A DNA stretch of 37,830 bases from Lachnospiraceae bacterium (GCA_024695205.1 JAILIQ010000294.1:1-37830); one strand, 5' to 3'; shown: positions 7,925 to 16,052, counted from the first letter of the stretch. Made by a program: numbers and translations. Notes: generated by a model from the letters alone, not told the origin.

Positions 7925-7953
7925 TTTCCATTTTCAGGTTCAGTTGATATAAT
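7925..7953 (+). promoter_or_regulatory. Putative promoter of the MATE gene
   Basis: TTTCCA (7925-7930), a 17-base spacer and a perfect TATAAT (7948-7953). It would give a leader of about 100 nt that contains the inverted repeat at 7971-8011. Confidence 0.55.
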
Positions 7954-7970
7954 CCATTATATACCGAAAG

Positions 7971-8011
7971 GCGTATCTGCCCGGTACCCTTTGCCTTCTG
8001 AACAGATACGC
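7971..8011 (+). promoter_or_regulatory. Inverted repeat in the leader of the MATE gene
   Basis: GCGTATCTG (7971-7979) and CAGATACGC (8003-8011) form a perfect 9-bp stem around a 23-base loop. No T-run follows, so it is not an intrinsic terminator. It lies just downstream of the inferred transcription start and could be an operator or an RNA control element. No riboswitch class was recognised. Confidence 0.5.
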
Positions 8012-8061
8012 AGCTGTCCTGAATTGTTATCAAAAGGTTTCCTTTGTTAATGTAAGATAAA

Positions 8062-9423
8062 ATGGAAAGAGAAAAGACAAGCCGCGGTCAGGTTGATCTT
8101 CTGAACGGTCCGATCATGAAATCGCTGATATGGTTTGCAGTCCCGATCTTTATTTCCATGCTTTTCCAGCAGCTTTATAACGCTGCGGATACGGCAATAG
8201 TCGGGAACATCCTGGGGGAAAAGTCGCTTGCGGCCATAGGTGCGGTTTCCGCTGTATTTGAACTGTTCCTGCATCTTGCCACAGGGCTTTGCAGCGGTTT
8301 CGGCATTGTCATCGCAAGAGCCTACGGCTCAAAAGATGAGGATAAGCTTAAAAGATCAGTAGCCGGCGCATTGATGATCGGCATCGGTACAGCCCTGCTT
8401 ATCAGTCTGTTAAGCATCGTCTTCCTGAAGCCTCTTCTTCAACTGATCAATACGCCGGAGGATATTATCGGGGAAGCGCTCTCCTATATCAGGATCGTCT
8501 CCCTGTTCCTGTTCGTCACCTTTACCTACAACCTGGTGTCAGGGGCCCTGCGGGCAATAGGAAACTCTGTCCTCCCTCTTATATTCCTGATCTTTTCCTC
8601 CGTATTAAATGTCATACTGGATTATATCTTTATCGCTTTTTGGGGCGCGGGCGTTCAGGGTGCTGCCGTCGCGACCGTCATATCCCAGGCTGTCTCCGCG
8701 GTATTATGCATCATCTACCTGTTCAGAAAGGTGCCGTTACTGATCCCGGAACCGAAACATTTAAAGATCGATGTCTCGCTGATCAGGGAATTAGCAGGCC
8801 AGGGCTTTGCGGCGGCTCTGATGAGTTCATTGGTGAGCATAAGCTCCATTATCCTTCAGTCCGGGATAAACGGCCTCGGAACGGAGATCATAGCAGCGCA
8901 CATCTCCGGGAGGAAGATATTCTTCCTCTCAGCCATGCCGTTTATCGCGATGCCGATAGGAATTTCCGTGTTCATCTCGCAGAACCGGGGTGCCGGTAAC
9001 GGGCAGAGGATATTAAAGGCCATGAAGGATGCGTATCTGTTCTTTGCGGCGATAGCGGCCGTCATGTCCCTGATCCTGTGGACGTCGGCCCCCGCGTTGA
9101 TCAGACTGATCTCCGGCTCTGATAACCCTTTGATCATATCAAACGGATCGAGGCTTCTTTATGTCTTAGGCCCGTTCCTCTTTATCCTCGGCATCATCAA
9201 TACCACCAGGCATTCGCTTCAGGGCATAGGCTACAAGCTCATCCCCGTCATATCAAGCCTGATCGAGCTCGCCGGGAAGGTTCTTTTCGTGATCTTTCTG
9301 ATCCCGCGCTTCGGATACAGCGCCGTCATATGGTGTGAACCCTCTATATGGGTGTTCATGGCCATTCAGCTTCTTTACGCGTGGTATACAAATGACTATA
9401 TCGCCGGCCTCAGAAAAAACTGA
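8062..9423 (+). CDS. MATE-family efflux transporter
   Basis: The 453-aa protein has about twelve hydrophobic helices and the MATE opening pattern 'PIMKSLIWFAVPIFISMLFQQLYNAADTAIVG' (residues about 18-50), close to MepA/DinF-like members. MATE proteins export cationic drugs or metabolites by Na+ or H+ antiport across the cytoplasmic membrane. Length is normal for the family and the frame is intact. The ATG at 8062 has only a weak ribosome binding site. The gene is monocistronic and divergent from the RNA-repair operon. A hairpin leader suggests regulation. The substrate cannot be read from sequence. Confidence 0.9.
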   Translation: MEREKTSRGQVDLLNGPIMKSLIWFAVPIFISMLFQQLYNAADTAIVGNILGEKSLAAIGAVSAVFELFLHLATGLCSGFGIVIARAYGSKDEDKLKRSVAGALMIGIGTALLISLLSIVFLKPLLQLINTPEDIIGEALSYIRIVSLFLFVTFTYNLVSGALRAIGNSVLPLIFLIFSSVLNVILDYIFIAFWGAGVQGAAVATVISQAVSAVLCIIYLFRKVPLLIPEPKHLKIDVSLIRELAGQGFAAALMSSLVSISSIILQSGINGLGTEIIAAHISGRKIFFLSAMPFIAMPIGISVFISQNRGAGNGQRILKAMKDAYLFFAAIAAVMSLILWTSAPALIRLISGSDNPLIISNGSRLLYVLGPFLFILGIINTTRHSLQGIGYKLIPVISSLIELAGKVLFVIFLIPRFGYSAVIWCEPSIWVFMAIQLLYAWYTNDYIAGLRKN

Positions 9424-9496
9424 TGACCCGCAAGCCTTTCATTCCATGCCCTGTACTCTGTAAGCAGGCTTAATACGGACATTCTTCCTTATTTGT

Positions 9497-9577
9497 TTAT
9501 TTCTTTTCATATCCCGTCATGATCGTAATAAAAAAACAAATGACAGTAGCCCATGCCCAGAATTTATGGTTCTTCAT
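9497..9577 (-). CDS. 26-aa membrane peptide (DUF6219-like)
   Basis: A very short gene: 'MKNHKFWAWATVICFFITIM' followed by TGYEKK. It consists of one hydrophobic helix with basic ends. The ATG at 9577 has AAGGAGGGATAGCA directly upstream, a near-perfect ribosome binding site. It lies 46 bases after the P-type ATPase stop on the same strand. From memory it resembles the DUF6219 peptides found beside heavy-metal ATPases in Lachnospiraceae. A role as a small accessory subunit of the ATPase is inference. Confidence 0.75.
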   Translation of the reverse strand: MKNHKFWAWATVICFFITIMTGYEKK

Positions 9578-9623
9578 TGCTATCCCTCCTTGGTTATATA
9601 CGAAATCACATCAGATCCATATT

Positions 9624-11705
9624 CTATCCCTTCGGTATAAGAGAAGTCATGCTCTTAAGCCCCAGTGCGACCGTGGATCCGTTATGCAGCATCGCAGAGG
9701 TCGCAGGCGGCATAACACCGGCAATGCCCAGAGCGATCAGAGCCGTGTTGAAGCCCACTATGGTTCTGTAATTGAACCGGATGCGCTTCATTAACAGCGT
9801 GCTCAGCTTTCTTAATACGACAATGCTCTCAAGATCCTCGGAGCTGATCGTTATATCCGCTATCTGCCTTGCGATCTCCGCTCCCTCGCTGATCGCGATC
9901 CCAGCATCTGATGCCGACAGAGCCGGCGAATCATTTATCCCGTCACCGACCATGATCACATGGCGTCCTTCCGCCCTGGCCTTTTCTATGTATCCTGCCT
10001 TATCCTCGGGAAGCACCTCGGAATAGTATTCATCGATCCCGGCCGATCTTGCGATGGCCGCTGCGGTGCGCTCACTGTCGCCCGTCATCATCACGACATG
10101 CTGAAAACCCTGTTCCTTAAGCCTCGCTACGACTGCTGCCGATTCTTTCCTCATCGGATCTTCTATCAGGATGCACGCGCAAAGCTTTCCTTCCTTAGCG
10201 AAATAGAGGTGGGAATATTCGTCGGGAAGCCTGTCGAACAATTCCTGTTTTTCAGGCGGAACGACAGCGCCCTCATCCTCAAACACGAAATGATAGCTCC
10301 CGATCACGGCCTTTTCTCCGTTTATATGCGTAGCGATCCCGTGTGCCACGATGTATTCTGCCTTCGTATGCAGTTCATCATGCAATAACCCTTTTTCATG
10401 CGCGGCATCCACAACCGCGCGTGCTACGGAATGGGGGAAGTGTTCTTCGAGACACGCAGCCTGCCTTAACAGCTCATCTCCCGATTCATCGCAGAAGGAA
10501 ACTACCTCTTTCACCGTCGGACAGGCCTTGGTCAGCGTACCTGTCTTATCAAAAACAATCGTATCCGCATCGGCCACAGCCTCTAAGAACTTCCCTCCCT
10601 TGACGGTTATGCCGTACTCAGTCGCTTCCCGGATCGCAGACAGGACCGATAAAGGCATGGCCATCTTCAGCGCGCAGGAATAATCAACCATCAGCACGGA
10701 TACGGCTTTCGTTGTATTCCGGCTTATCAGCCAGGTTATGCCGGAAGCCGCGAGCGTATATGGAACAAGCCTGTCCGCAAGTCTCTCTGCCTTACTCTCA
10801 AGGGATGACTTGAGCTTCTCTGATTCCTCGATCATCCTGACGATCTTGTCAAAGCGTCCGCAGCCCTCTGTCTGGGTTACCCTGATGGTAAGCTCTCCTT
10901 CTTCCAAAACGGTTCCGGCAAAAACAGCCGCACCCATGCTCTTTCTCACAGCAGCCGGTTCCCCGGTCATGGACGCCTGATTGACCATAGCCTCCCCGTC
11001 CGAAACCTCTCCGTCAAACGGGATCATATTTCCCATCCTGACGATCACGCTGTCGCCGCAGGCAATCTTCGATGAGTCGGTCAGAACCTCCCCTTTGTCC
11101 GTCAGCATCCAAACCTTGTTGACATTTAAGGACATCCTTCTGGCAAGGTCGTCTACGGAACGCTTATGGGTCCACTCTTCAAGGTTATCGCCGATATTTA
11201 ACAGAAACATGACCGATGAAGCGGTTTTACGGTCCCCGGTAAGCATCGCCGCGGTAATGGCTATAGCGTCTAAAAGCTCCACCTGCAGTCTGCGGTTACG
11301 GAACGTCTTCAAGCCCCTGTATATATATTTTATTGTTTTGATGCTTTCCCATATCCAGCGTATCGAAACCGGAAGGAGGATCCGCTTGCCGTAATGAAAG
11401 ATGATGGAGGTTACGATCCTGTCATAATATTTCGCGGACAGTTCCCGGCCGGAGCCCTCAAGCACTCTTTCGGGTACATCGGTTCCCTCAAATGAAAAAT
11501 CCTTAAGGATCTTTATGATGTCCTGTCTGGCACCCTCATATACAATGGCAGCGTCCGCCGTGCGCTCGTATACCCGCACCTCTTTTACCGCGCAAAAGCC
11601 CTTCAGATAATAATCCAGCGTATCCGCTTCCCGGAAGGTCATCCGTCTCATGCGAAGATGAACCCTGATCCTTTTTTTTGATTCATGCTTTATTATAAAT
11701 TTCAT
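9624..11705 (-). CDS. P1B-like metal-transporting P-type ATPase with SCALK motif
   Basis: The 693-aa ATPase carries an N-terminal HMA-like segment of about 70 residues without a CxxC pair and the actuator 'MTGEP' (246-250). The usual transmembrane CPC/CPx motif is replaced by 'DYSCALK' (SCALK at 343-347). The phosphorylation loop is DKTGT (386-390), the P-H variant is 'HFPHS' (422-426), and TGDS (541-544) and GDGIND (587-592) follow. The C-terminal 'HNGSTVALGL' is normal. Such ATPases export transition metals. In a feo operon Fe2+ or Mn2+ is plausible, but the unusual metal-site motif leaves the substrate open. It is preceded by the DUF6110-like gene (16-base gap) and followed by a 26-aa membrane peptide. 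Confidence 0.88.
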   Translation of the reverse strand: MKFIIKHESKKRIRVHLRMRRMTFREADTLDYYLKGFCAVKEVRVYERTADAAIVYEGARQDIIKILKDFSFEGTDVPERVLEGSGRELSAKYYDRIVTSIIFHYGKRILLPVSIRWIWESIKTIKYIYRGLKTFRNRRLQVELLDAIAITAAMLTGDRKTASSVMFLLNIGDNLEEWTHKRSVDDLARRMSLNVNKVWMLTDKGEVLTDSSKIACGDSVIVRMGNMIPFDGEVSDGEAMVNQASMTGEPAAVRKSMGAAVFAGTVLEEGELTIRVTQTEGCGRFDKIVRMIEESEKLKSSLESKAERLADRLVPYTLAASGITWLISRNTTKAVSVLMVDYSCALKMAMPLSVLSAIREATEYGITVKGGKFLEAVADADTIVFDKTGTLTKACPTVKEVVSFCDESGDELLRQAACLEEHFPHSVARAVVDAAHEKGLLHDELHTKAEYIVAHGIATHINGEKAVIGSYHFVFEDEGAVVPPEKQELFDRLPDEYSHLYFAKEGKLCACILIEDPMRKESAAVVARLKEQGFQHVVMMTGDSERTAAAIARSAGIDEYYSEVLPEDKAGYIEKARAEGRHVIMVGDGINDSPALSASDAGIAISEGAEIARQIADITISSEDLESIVVLRKLSTLLMKRIRFNYRTIVGFNTALIALGIAGVMPPATSAMLHNGSTVALGLKSMTSLIPKG

Positions 11706-11721
11706 ACAGGCCTCTCAGATC

Positions 11722-11988
11722 CTATTCTTCTTCCTTTTCCGGGACTTCCTCTTCTGTCTCCTCTTCCTTCGCAGCTCTTTCTTCATTGATAGCCCTGGCG
11801 TCCTCGTAAATATCGGTACAGTTCTCCTGAAGCACTGTCACCTGATCGAGAATGGAATCCTTGACCCGCAGAACGCCTGCCGTACACTTCGTATACACCT
11901 TCTTCGCGTCCTTGGAAGACAACAGCTTGATCCCTTCAAGGCCAAACAGAGTACCCAGTGCAAATATCCCTACTTTTTTCCAGCTCAT
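11722..11988 (-). CDS. DUF6110-like small membrane protein
   Basis: An 88-aa protein: 'MSWKKVGIFALGTLFGLEG' gives one N-terminal glycine-containing helix. A helical region with two Cys (YTKCTAG, ENCTDIY) follows, and the tail is strongly acidic (EEETEEEVPEKEEE). It resembles DUF6110 proteins found next to metal ATPases, though this is recall rather than a search. The ATG at 11988 has AAAGGAGA five bases upstream; the longer frame to 12012 lacks a site. It may be an accessory or chaperone of the downstream ATPase (inference). Confidence 0.75.
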   Translation of the reverse strand: MSWKKVGIFALGTLFGLEGIKLLSSKDAKKVYTKCTAGVLRVKDSILDQVTVLQENCTDIYEDARAINEERAAKEEETEEEVPEKEEE

Positions 11989-12013
11989 GTCATTCTCCTT
12001 TCCAAAAAACATA

Positions 12014-12391
12014 TTATTCTATAACAAGATGCGCCTTAAAAAAAGCATCGAGAAGCTCATATGTCTCATCGCTGATCACATGTTCTATGCTGCACGCTTC
12101 CTTTGACGCGGTCTTCTCGCTTACGCCGATCCCCTTAAGGACCTTTGTCAGAAGAACATGCTTTTTGTATACCTTCTCAGCGACCGCCCTGCCGGCCTCG
12201 GTGAAATAAATATGTCCCTTGTCGCTGAAATAGATCATTTCCTTCTCGCGCAGCCTCTTCATGGCATTGCACACGCTCGGTTTCGTAACGCCGAGCTCTC
12301 TTGCTATGTCTATCGATCTTGCATAACCCTTCTTCTTATGAAGCATCAGAATGCTTTCAAGATAATCCTCGGCCGAATTATTCTTCTCCAT
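12014..12391 (-). CDS. DtxR/MntR-family metal-dependent repressor
   Basis: The 125-aa protein has the DtxR-family winged helix (residues about 5-65: 'YLESILMLHKKKGYARSIDIARELGVTKPSV') and the dimerisation/metal domain, but no SH3 domain. Metal ligands aligned by eye are D9 and E12 (as MntR D8/E11), H78, C100 (where MntR has Glu99 and DtxR has Cys102), E103 and H104. This mixed set fits Fe2+ or Mn2+ sensing. Boxes GGTTAG-N6-CTAACC upstream of feoA are the expected operators. It lies inside the feo operon, so it would control its own synthesis. Confidence 0.88.
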   Translation of the reverse strand: MEKNNSAEDYLESILMLHKKKGYARSIDIARELGVTKPSVCNAMKRLREKEMIYFSDKGHIYFTEAGRAVAEKVYKKHVLLTKVLKGIGVSEKTASKEACSIEHVISDETYELLDAFFKAHLVIE

Positions 12392-12404
12392 CTTTTATCC
12401 TTTT

Positions 12405-12581
12405 TTATTTACCGCATGTATAATCCGACTGATTTAAATCCTTCTTGGGACATGACGCGGCATACGGGCATCCGATACAATGCCTGCCCTTCTTTTTTTC
12501 TTTATGGATGTAGACACAGGCACCTCCGATCATGGCAAGCAAAATGATGATGATCACAATATTGGCTATCACAGATTCCAT
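12405..12581 (-). CDS. FeoB-associated Cys-rich membrane protein
   Basis: A 58-aa protein with one N-terminal transmembrane helix ('VIANIVIIIILLAMIGGACVYI'), a basic stop-transfer stretch and a Cys-rich tail ('CIGCPYAASC...YTCG'). This is the typical layout of FeoB-associated Cys-rich proteins. It probably assists Fe2+ delivery at the membrane. The ATG at 12581 has GGAGG five bases upstream; the ATG at 12593 would add four residues. It follows feoB by 74 bases and precedes the regulator by 13. Confidence 0.87.
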   Translation of the reverse strand: MESVIANIVIIIILLAMIGGACVYIHKEKKKGRHCIGCPYAASCPKKDLNQSDYTCGK

Positions 12582-12655
12582 ATCCACCTCCATAGCTTCT
12601 TCCCTGCAGACTGTCCCAGCTCCGCAGGGAAGAAGCTTTTCATAAGCCGAAACGA

Positions 12656-14647
12656 TCAGCTTAATTTGTACTCAAGTGCCAGCTTCTTCTGGTTGCTCTT
12701 AATGCATCCGAAGATGACCGCCGCAAAGCACACAATAGCAATAAGTCCGCCTGCAAAACCAACGCCGAACGATCCTGTCGTAAACAACGTGCCGAACTGG
12801 TATACCACGAAACCTACGGTAAATCCCGTTGCAAGCTGCAGCCCGATAGCGCCCCACAGCCATTTGGCGGATTTCATTTCCGAATTCATCGCTCCCAGAG
12901 CCGCGAAGCAGGGCGGCGTATACAGGTTAAACATAAGATACGCAAGCGCAGCCACCTTCGTGATACCCATCACGGCTGCCACCGCGTTACCCTCGCCGAT
13001 GAGCTCAAGCTCTTCTGTATCGATCAGGTTGGATATAGCATACACTGTTGCGATCGTACCGACAACGTTTTCCTTGGCAATAAATCCGGTAACCGCTGCC
13101 GCCGCAAGCTGCCACGAAGCGATGCCCACGATCGGAACGAGCAGATATGAGAACGGTCCCGCGATCCCTGCTAAGATCGAAGTGCTTTCGGCTCCCTCTT
13201 CGATGGCCTCAAACTTCCAGTTAAATGTCTGCATGATCTGCACGACCGTATTGCAGACAAGGATGACCGTTCCGGCCTTGATGATGTAGGCCTTGCCTCT
13301 CTCAAGCATGCTCTTTAACGCAAAGCCGAGGCTCGGCACCTTATACTCGGGCATTTCGATGATGAAGAAGCTCTTCCTGTATTTCATGCCGGTAATGGCC
13401 TTGATGAGCAGTGCGCCAAGCAGCACGAGCAAGATGCCTAACATATAGCAGACGAAGCTTACCCATCTTGATTCCGGGAAAAACGCCCCCGCAAACAATG
13501 CGATAACGGGGAGCTTGGCGCCGCAGGGCATAAAGGTCGCAAGCATTGCCGTCGATCTTCTTTCCCTTTCATTTCTGATAGTCCTGCAGGCCATGATCGC
13601 CGGAATTCCGCAGCCGGTCCCGATGATCATCGGGATGACTGACTTTCCGGAAAGCCCCACCTTCTTGAATATGGGATCGAGAACAACCGTAGCCCTTGAC
13701 ATGTACCCGCAGTCTTCAAGAAGCGCGATCAGGAAATACATGACCATAACAAGCGGCAGGAAACCAACGACTGCGCCAACGCCGCCTATGATACCGTCGA
13801 TTAAGAGCGCGTAAAGAAGGGGATTGGCATCGCCTAACTGCTCCCCTGCCCATTCCTGGAAGGTTTCGATCCAGCCCGCGAGCAGTTCGGAAAGCCAGGT
13901 TCCGACCGTTGTCTGGCTGATATAGAATACTAGGAACATGATACCGGCAAATATGAACAGACCGGCGATCGGGTTGGTTACGATCTTATCGATCGCGTCG
14001 CCCTTTGTCTTATCCTTCGTAAGGGTCTTTCTGACCTCTGTTTCCTTAACGATGCCGTTCACAAAATCGAATCGCTTACGGTCGGCTGCTTCCACGGCCT
14101 CCTTGCTTGTCAGGTCCACGTTCCCCTGATGATACGGAGCCTTCTGGCCCTTGCCTTCAAGAGCCGCCGCGGCAGCCACGGCCTCCTTTATTCCCTGCTC
14201 AGAGGTCGATACGGTATTTATGACCGGGCATCCCAACTTCTCCGACAGCTTGGCGCTATCGATCCTGTTTCCCTTTTTATCGTTTATGTCGCTCTTATTT
14301 AGCGCTACCACGACCGGAACATCCAGCTCTAAGAGCTGTGTTGTAAAAAACAGGCTTCTGCTTAAGTTGGTGGCATCCACGATGTTGATGATGGCGTCAG
14401 GATGCTCATTCTTTACATATCCGCTCGTGATACTCTCCTCCGACGTAAACGGGGACATCGAATAGGCCCCCGGCAGATCGACCGCGATGATCTCCTTGCC
14501 TGCGTCATTGTACTTGGCCTTGATCGGACTCTCCTTTCTGTCCACGGTAACGCCGGCCCAGTTGCCGATCTTTTCATTTCTTCCCGTCAGCGCATTATAC
14601 ATGGTTGTTTTGCCGCTGTTGGGATTACCCGTTAGTGCGATTCTCAT
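12656..14647 (-). CDS. feoB: Ferrous iron transporter FeoB
   Basis: A 663-aa Fe2+ transporter with an N-terminal G-protein domain: GNPNSGKT at 7-14, DLPG at 57-60 and NKSD at 117-120. A linker of about 100 residues leads to the membrane part with two Gate segments; the Cys-containing 'IGTGCGIPAIMACRTI' and 'MPCGAKLPVIALFAGAF' regions are visible. Length is near the lower family norm and the frame is intact. The gene follows feoA after a 123-base spacer full of hairpins. The DtxR-type boxes in front of feoA should control it. Confidence 0.95.
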   Translation of the reverse strand: MRIALTGNPNSGKTTMYNALTGRNEKIGNWAGVTVDRKESPIKAKYNDAGKEIIAVDLPGAYSMSPFTSEESITSGYVKNEHPDAIINIVDATNLSRSLFFTTQLLELDVPVVVALNKSDINDKKGNRIDSAKLSEKLGCPVINTVSTSEQGIKEAVAAAAALEGKGQKAPYHQGNVDLTSKEAVEAADRKRFDFVNGIVKETEVRKTLTKDKTKGDAIDKIVTNPIAGLFIFAGIMFLVFYISQTTVGTWLSELLAGWIETFQEWAGEQLGDANPLLYALLIDGIIGGVGAVVGFLPLVMVMYFLIALLEDCGYMSRATVVLDPIFKKVGLSGKSVIPMIIGTGCGIPAIMACRTIRNERERRSTAMLATFMPCGAKLPVIALFAGAFFPESRWVSFVCYMLGILLVLLGALLIKAITGMKYRKSFFIIEMPEYKVPSLGFALKSMLERGKAYIIKAGTVILVCNTVVQIMQTFNWKFEAIEEGAESTSILAGIAGPFSYLLVPIVGIASWQLAAAAVTGFIAKENVVGTIATVYAISNLIDTEELELIGEGNAVAAVMGITKVAALAYLMFNLYTPPCFAALGAMNSEMKSAKWLWGAIGLQLATGFTVGFVVYQFGTLFTTGSFGVGFAGGLIAIVCFAAVIFGCIKSNQKKLALEYKLS

Positions 14648-14680
14648 TTTTCTCCTCCCTTTTATTTAGATAATATTATA

Positions 14681-14770
14681 GGAAACGGACAAAATGCTTG
14701 CGTTTTGTTCGTTTCCTGCGCCGGATTTTGGCCGATTTATCGGCATATTTCCTTGCAAAATCCGTGCGCA
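14681..14770 (-). promoter_or_regulatory. Stacked hairpins between feoA and feoB
   Basis: Two large inverted repeats fill the spacer. The first pairs 14681-14694 with 14703-14716 (14 bp, one mismatch; wobble pairs extend it inward). The second pairs about 14717-14729 with 14757-14770 (GCGC-CGGATTTTG against CAAAATCCG-TGCGC) and encloses a third stem, GCCGA-TTTA-TCGGC, at 14730-14743. They are probably mRNA processing or stabilising structures that set the feoA:feoB ratio, or a MITE-like insertion. Confidence 0.6.
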
Positions 14771-15010
14771 TCATTTATTATAGTGAACGTTTTTTTCGTT
14801 CACTATAATAGCACCTGCCAACTCAGGATCTATGTTGTATCTTGCATCCTTGATCGACACAACGAGATTCTTCTTCCTGTCCACCACCGTGATATGTTCG
14901 CCGCTGTAGCATCCGAGCGAAAAGAGAAAGCTCTCCATCTCGTCATCCCCGCCCGTATCCACATTTGTGATAACATACTCTTTTCCCAGTTCCGCATCAT
15001 TTAAGTTCAT
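14771..15010 (-). CDS. feoA: Ferrous iron transport protein FeoA
   Basis: A 79-aa SH3-fold protein with a family-typical 'GGDDEMESFLFSLGCYSGEHITVV' core and the C-terminal 'YNIDPELAGAIIV'. FeoA supports FeoB activity from the cytosolic side. The ATG at 15010 has GGGAAG seven bases upstream. The last ten codons lie inside a perfect 12-bp inverted repeat (14778-14808), so the C-terminal 'NEKNVHYNK' may be shaped by RNA structure rather than by function. Confidence 0.92.
   Translation of the reverse strand: MNLNDAELGKEYVITNVDTGGDDEMESFLFSLGCYSGEHITVVDRKKNLVVSIKDARYNIDPELAGAIIVNEKNVHYNK
14778..14808 (-). promoter_or_regulatory. Perfect 12-bp hairpin at the 3' end of feoA
   Basis: TTATAGTGAACG (14778-14789) and CGTTCACTATAA (14797-14808) with a T7 loop (A7 in the mRNA). 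It is coding on the minus strand. No U-run follows the stem, so it is more likely an mRNA stability or processing element than a terminator. Confidence 0.6.
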
Positions 15011-15028
15011 ATTCGTTCTTCCCTTCCC

Positions 15029-15046
15029 GGTTAGCTTTCCCTAACC
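15029..15046. promoter_or_regulatory. DtxR-type box 1 (feo leader)
   Basis: GGTTAG-N6-CTAACC, 18 bp, in the feoA 5' leader between transcription start and ribosome binding site. It resembles the TTAGGTTAG-type iron boxes of DtxR/IdeR. Confidence 0.65.
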
Positions 15047-15062
15047 CTGCGCCGTAAAAAAT

Positions 15063-15080
15063 GGTTAGCATCTACTAACC
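15063..15080. promoter_or_regulatory. DtxR-type box 2 (at the transcription start)
   Basis: GGTTAGCATCTACTAACC, with the same 6-6-6 layout. It covers the predicted +1 region (about 15080) of the feo promoter, a position that would block transcription when bound. Confidence 0.75.
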
Positions 15081-15086
15081 GTCTAC

Positions 15087-15115
15087 ATTATAGTTAGTTG
15101 ATGCTAACCTGTCAA
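15087..15115 (-). promoter_or_regulatory. Perfect consensus promoter of the feo operon with DtxR-type box 3 in the spacer
   Basis: On the minus strand TTGACA (15115-15110), 17 bases, TATAAT (15092-15087): a perfect sigma-A promoter. The operator half-sites AGTTAG and CTAACC (15092-15109) occupy the spacer, so repressor binding would exclude RNA polymerase. This supports metal repression of the whole operon. Confidence 0.88.
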
Positions 15116-15184
15116 GACTTTTTTAAAGATTTTTCCGGGACCTTTTTCAAGAATTTTCCGGGACAATTCTTTAGCAGCTCTTTA

Positions 15185-15962
15185 TCACTTCCCAAACAAC
15201 AGCTTGAACAGCCCCATTCTCATATTTGTGATGCTGAACTTAACGTTCTTACTGCCCACAGTTTCGGTGCCGTTTCCGTTTACAAGGATAACGGCACTTC
15301 CCTTGTTCACGTTATTGATATAGCTTATGTTATAAAGCGCAGGATCCACGTCTGTCCAGACCTTATTGACCTTCACCATAACGCGGACCTCCGGCTCAAT
15401 TTTCAAAGCTCACACTGCCGGTTTCACCGTGTCCTACGAATCCCCCACAACGTGATGCAGAAATATCAGCCCAAATTACTACATTCGTAAATGAAACAGT
15501 ATTTGCTATGTGGCTAACCAGACCACTCGCATGAGCACCAGTTCCAGTCATGGTACCCTCGACTCTCAGATTCTTAAATGTCGCGCCATCAACTTTGGGA
15601 AATGGTGCAATATTCCCTCCACCACTGAGCATGAATGTCATGCTATGGCCCTGCCCGTCAAATGTTCCTTTAAAACAATGAGACGACGTGTCTCCAACCA
15701 TGGTTGTGACTGGATCATCCTTTGTACCAATATCTGCAGCCAAAACAACTGTCTTTCCATTGTAATCAGTTGTTCCATCCGTCACATTTTTCGCGAACGT
15801 ATTCCAGTCATCAACATCGTCAATTTTATAGGGATCTTCCGACGTTCCGGTACCGCTAATGGTTCCGTTTTCCGCCCGTGCAATCATAGTTAAACCCGGC
15901 ATCATCCCAAACGCCATCAAAAACACGACTAATCCGACTATTTTCTTAATCATATTTCCCAT
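15185..15962 (-). pseudogene. Decayed surface-protein gene (N- and C-terminal remnants)
   Basis: From the ATG at 15962 (GAGGAGA just upstream) the frame encodes a signal peptide ('MIKKIVGLVVFLMAFGMM...ARAENG'). It continues with a GLUG/M26-like beta-helix start ('YKIDDVDDWNTFAKNV', 'FKGTFDGQGHSMTF', 'SRCGGFVGHGETGSVSFEN') and stops at 15396. A second frame (15406 to 15185) resumes with a C-terminal Ig-like repeat piece ('VDPALYNISYINNVNKGSAV'). The two look like the ends of one large surface protein joined by an internal deletion and frameshift. Alternatively the first part is a short secreted protein of 188 aa. The promoter and leader upstream are intact. Confidence 0.6.
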
Positions 15963-15976
15963 CCGTTCTCCTCTAC

Positions 15977-16026
15977 AAAATAAAAGCCGCCATTCCTGAT
16001 GAAGCCTCTTCATCAGGCCTGACGGC
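15977..16026 (-). terminator. Terminator-like hairpin in the leader of the decayed surface gene
   Basis: On the minus strand a 7-bp outer stem (16026-16020 with 15992-15986) and a 10-bp inner stem CCTGATGAAG/CTTCATCAGG are followed by TTTTATTTT. It sits before the ribosome binding site, where a terminator would act as an attenuator or riboswitch expression platform. Confidence 0.6.
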
Positions 16027-16052
16027 ACTTTCCCAATATTAACTTCCAAAGG

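Noticed and set aside
15983-16026. Hammerhead-ribozyme-like CTGATGA followed by a hairpin on the minus strand
   Set aside because: The required GAAA after stem II and the cleavage-site stem are missing; the sequence is explained by a terminator-type hairpin with a T-run.
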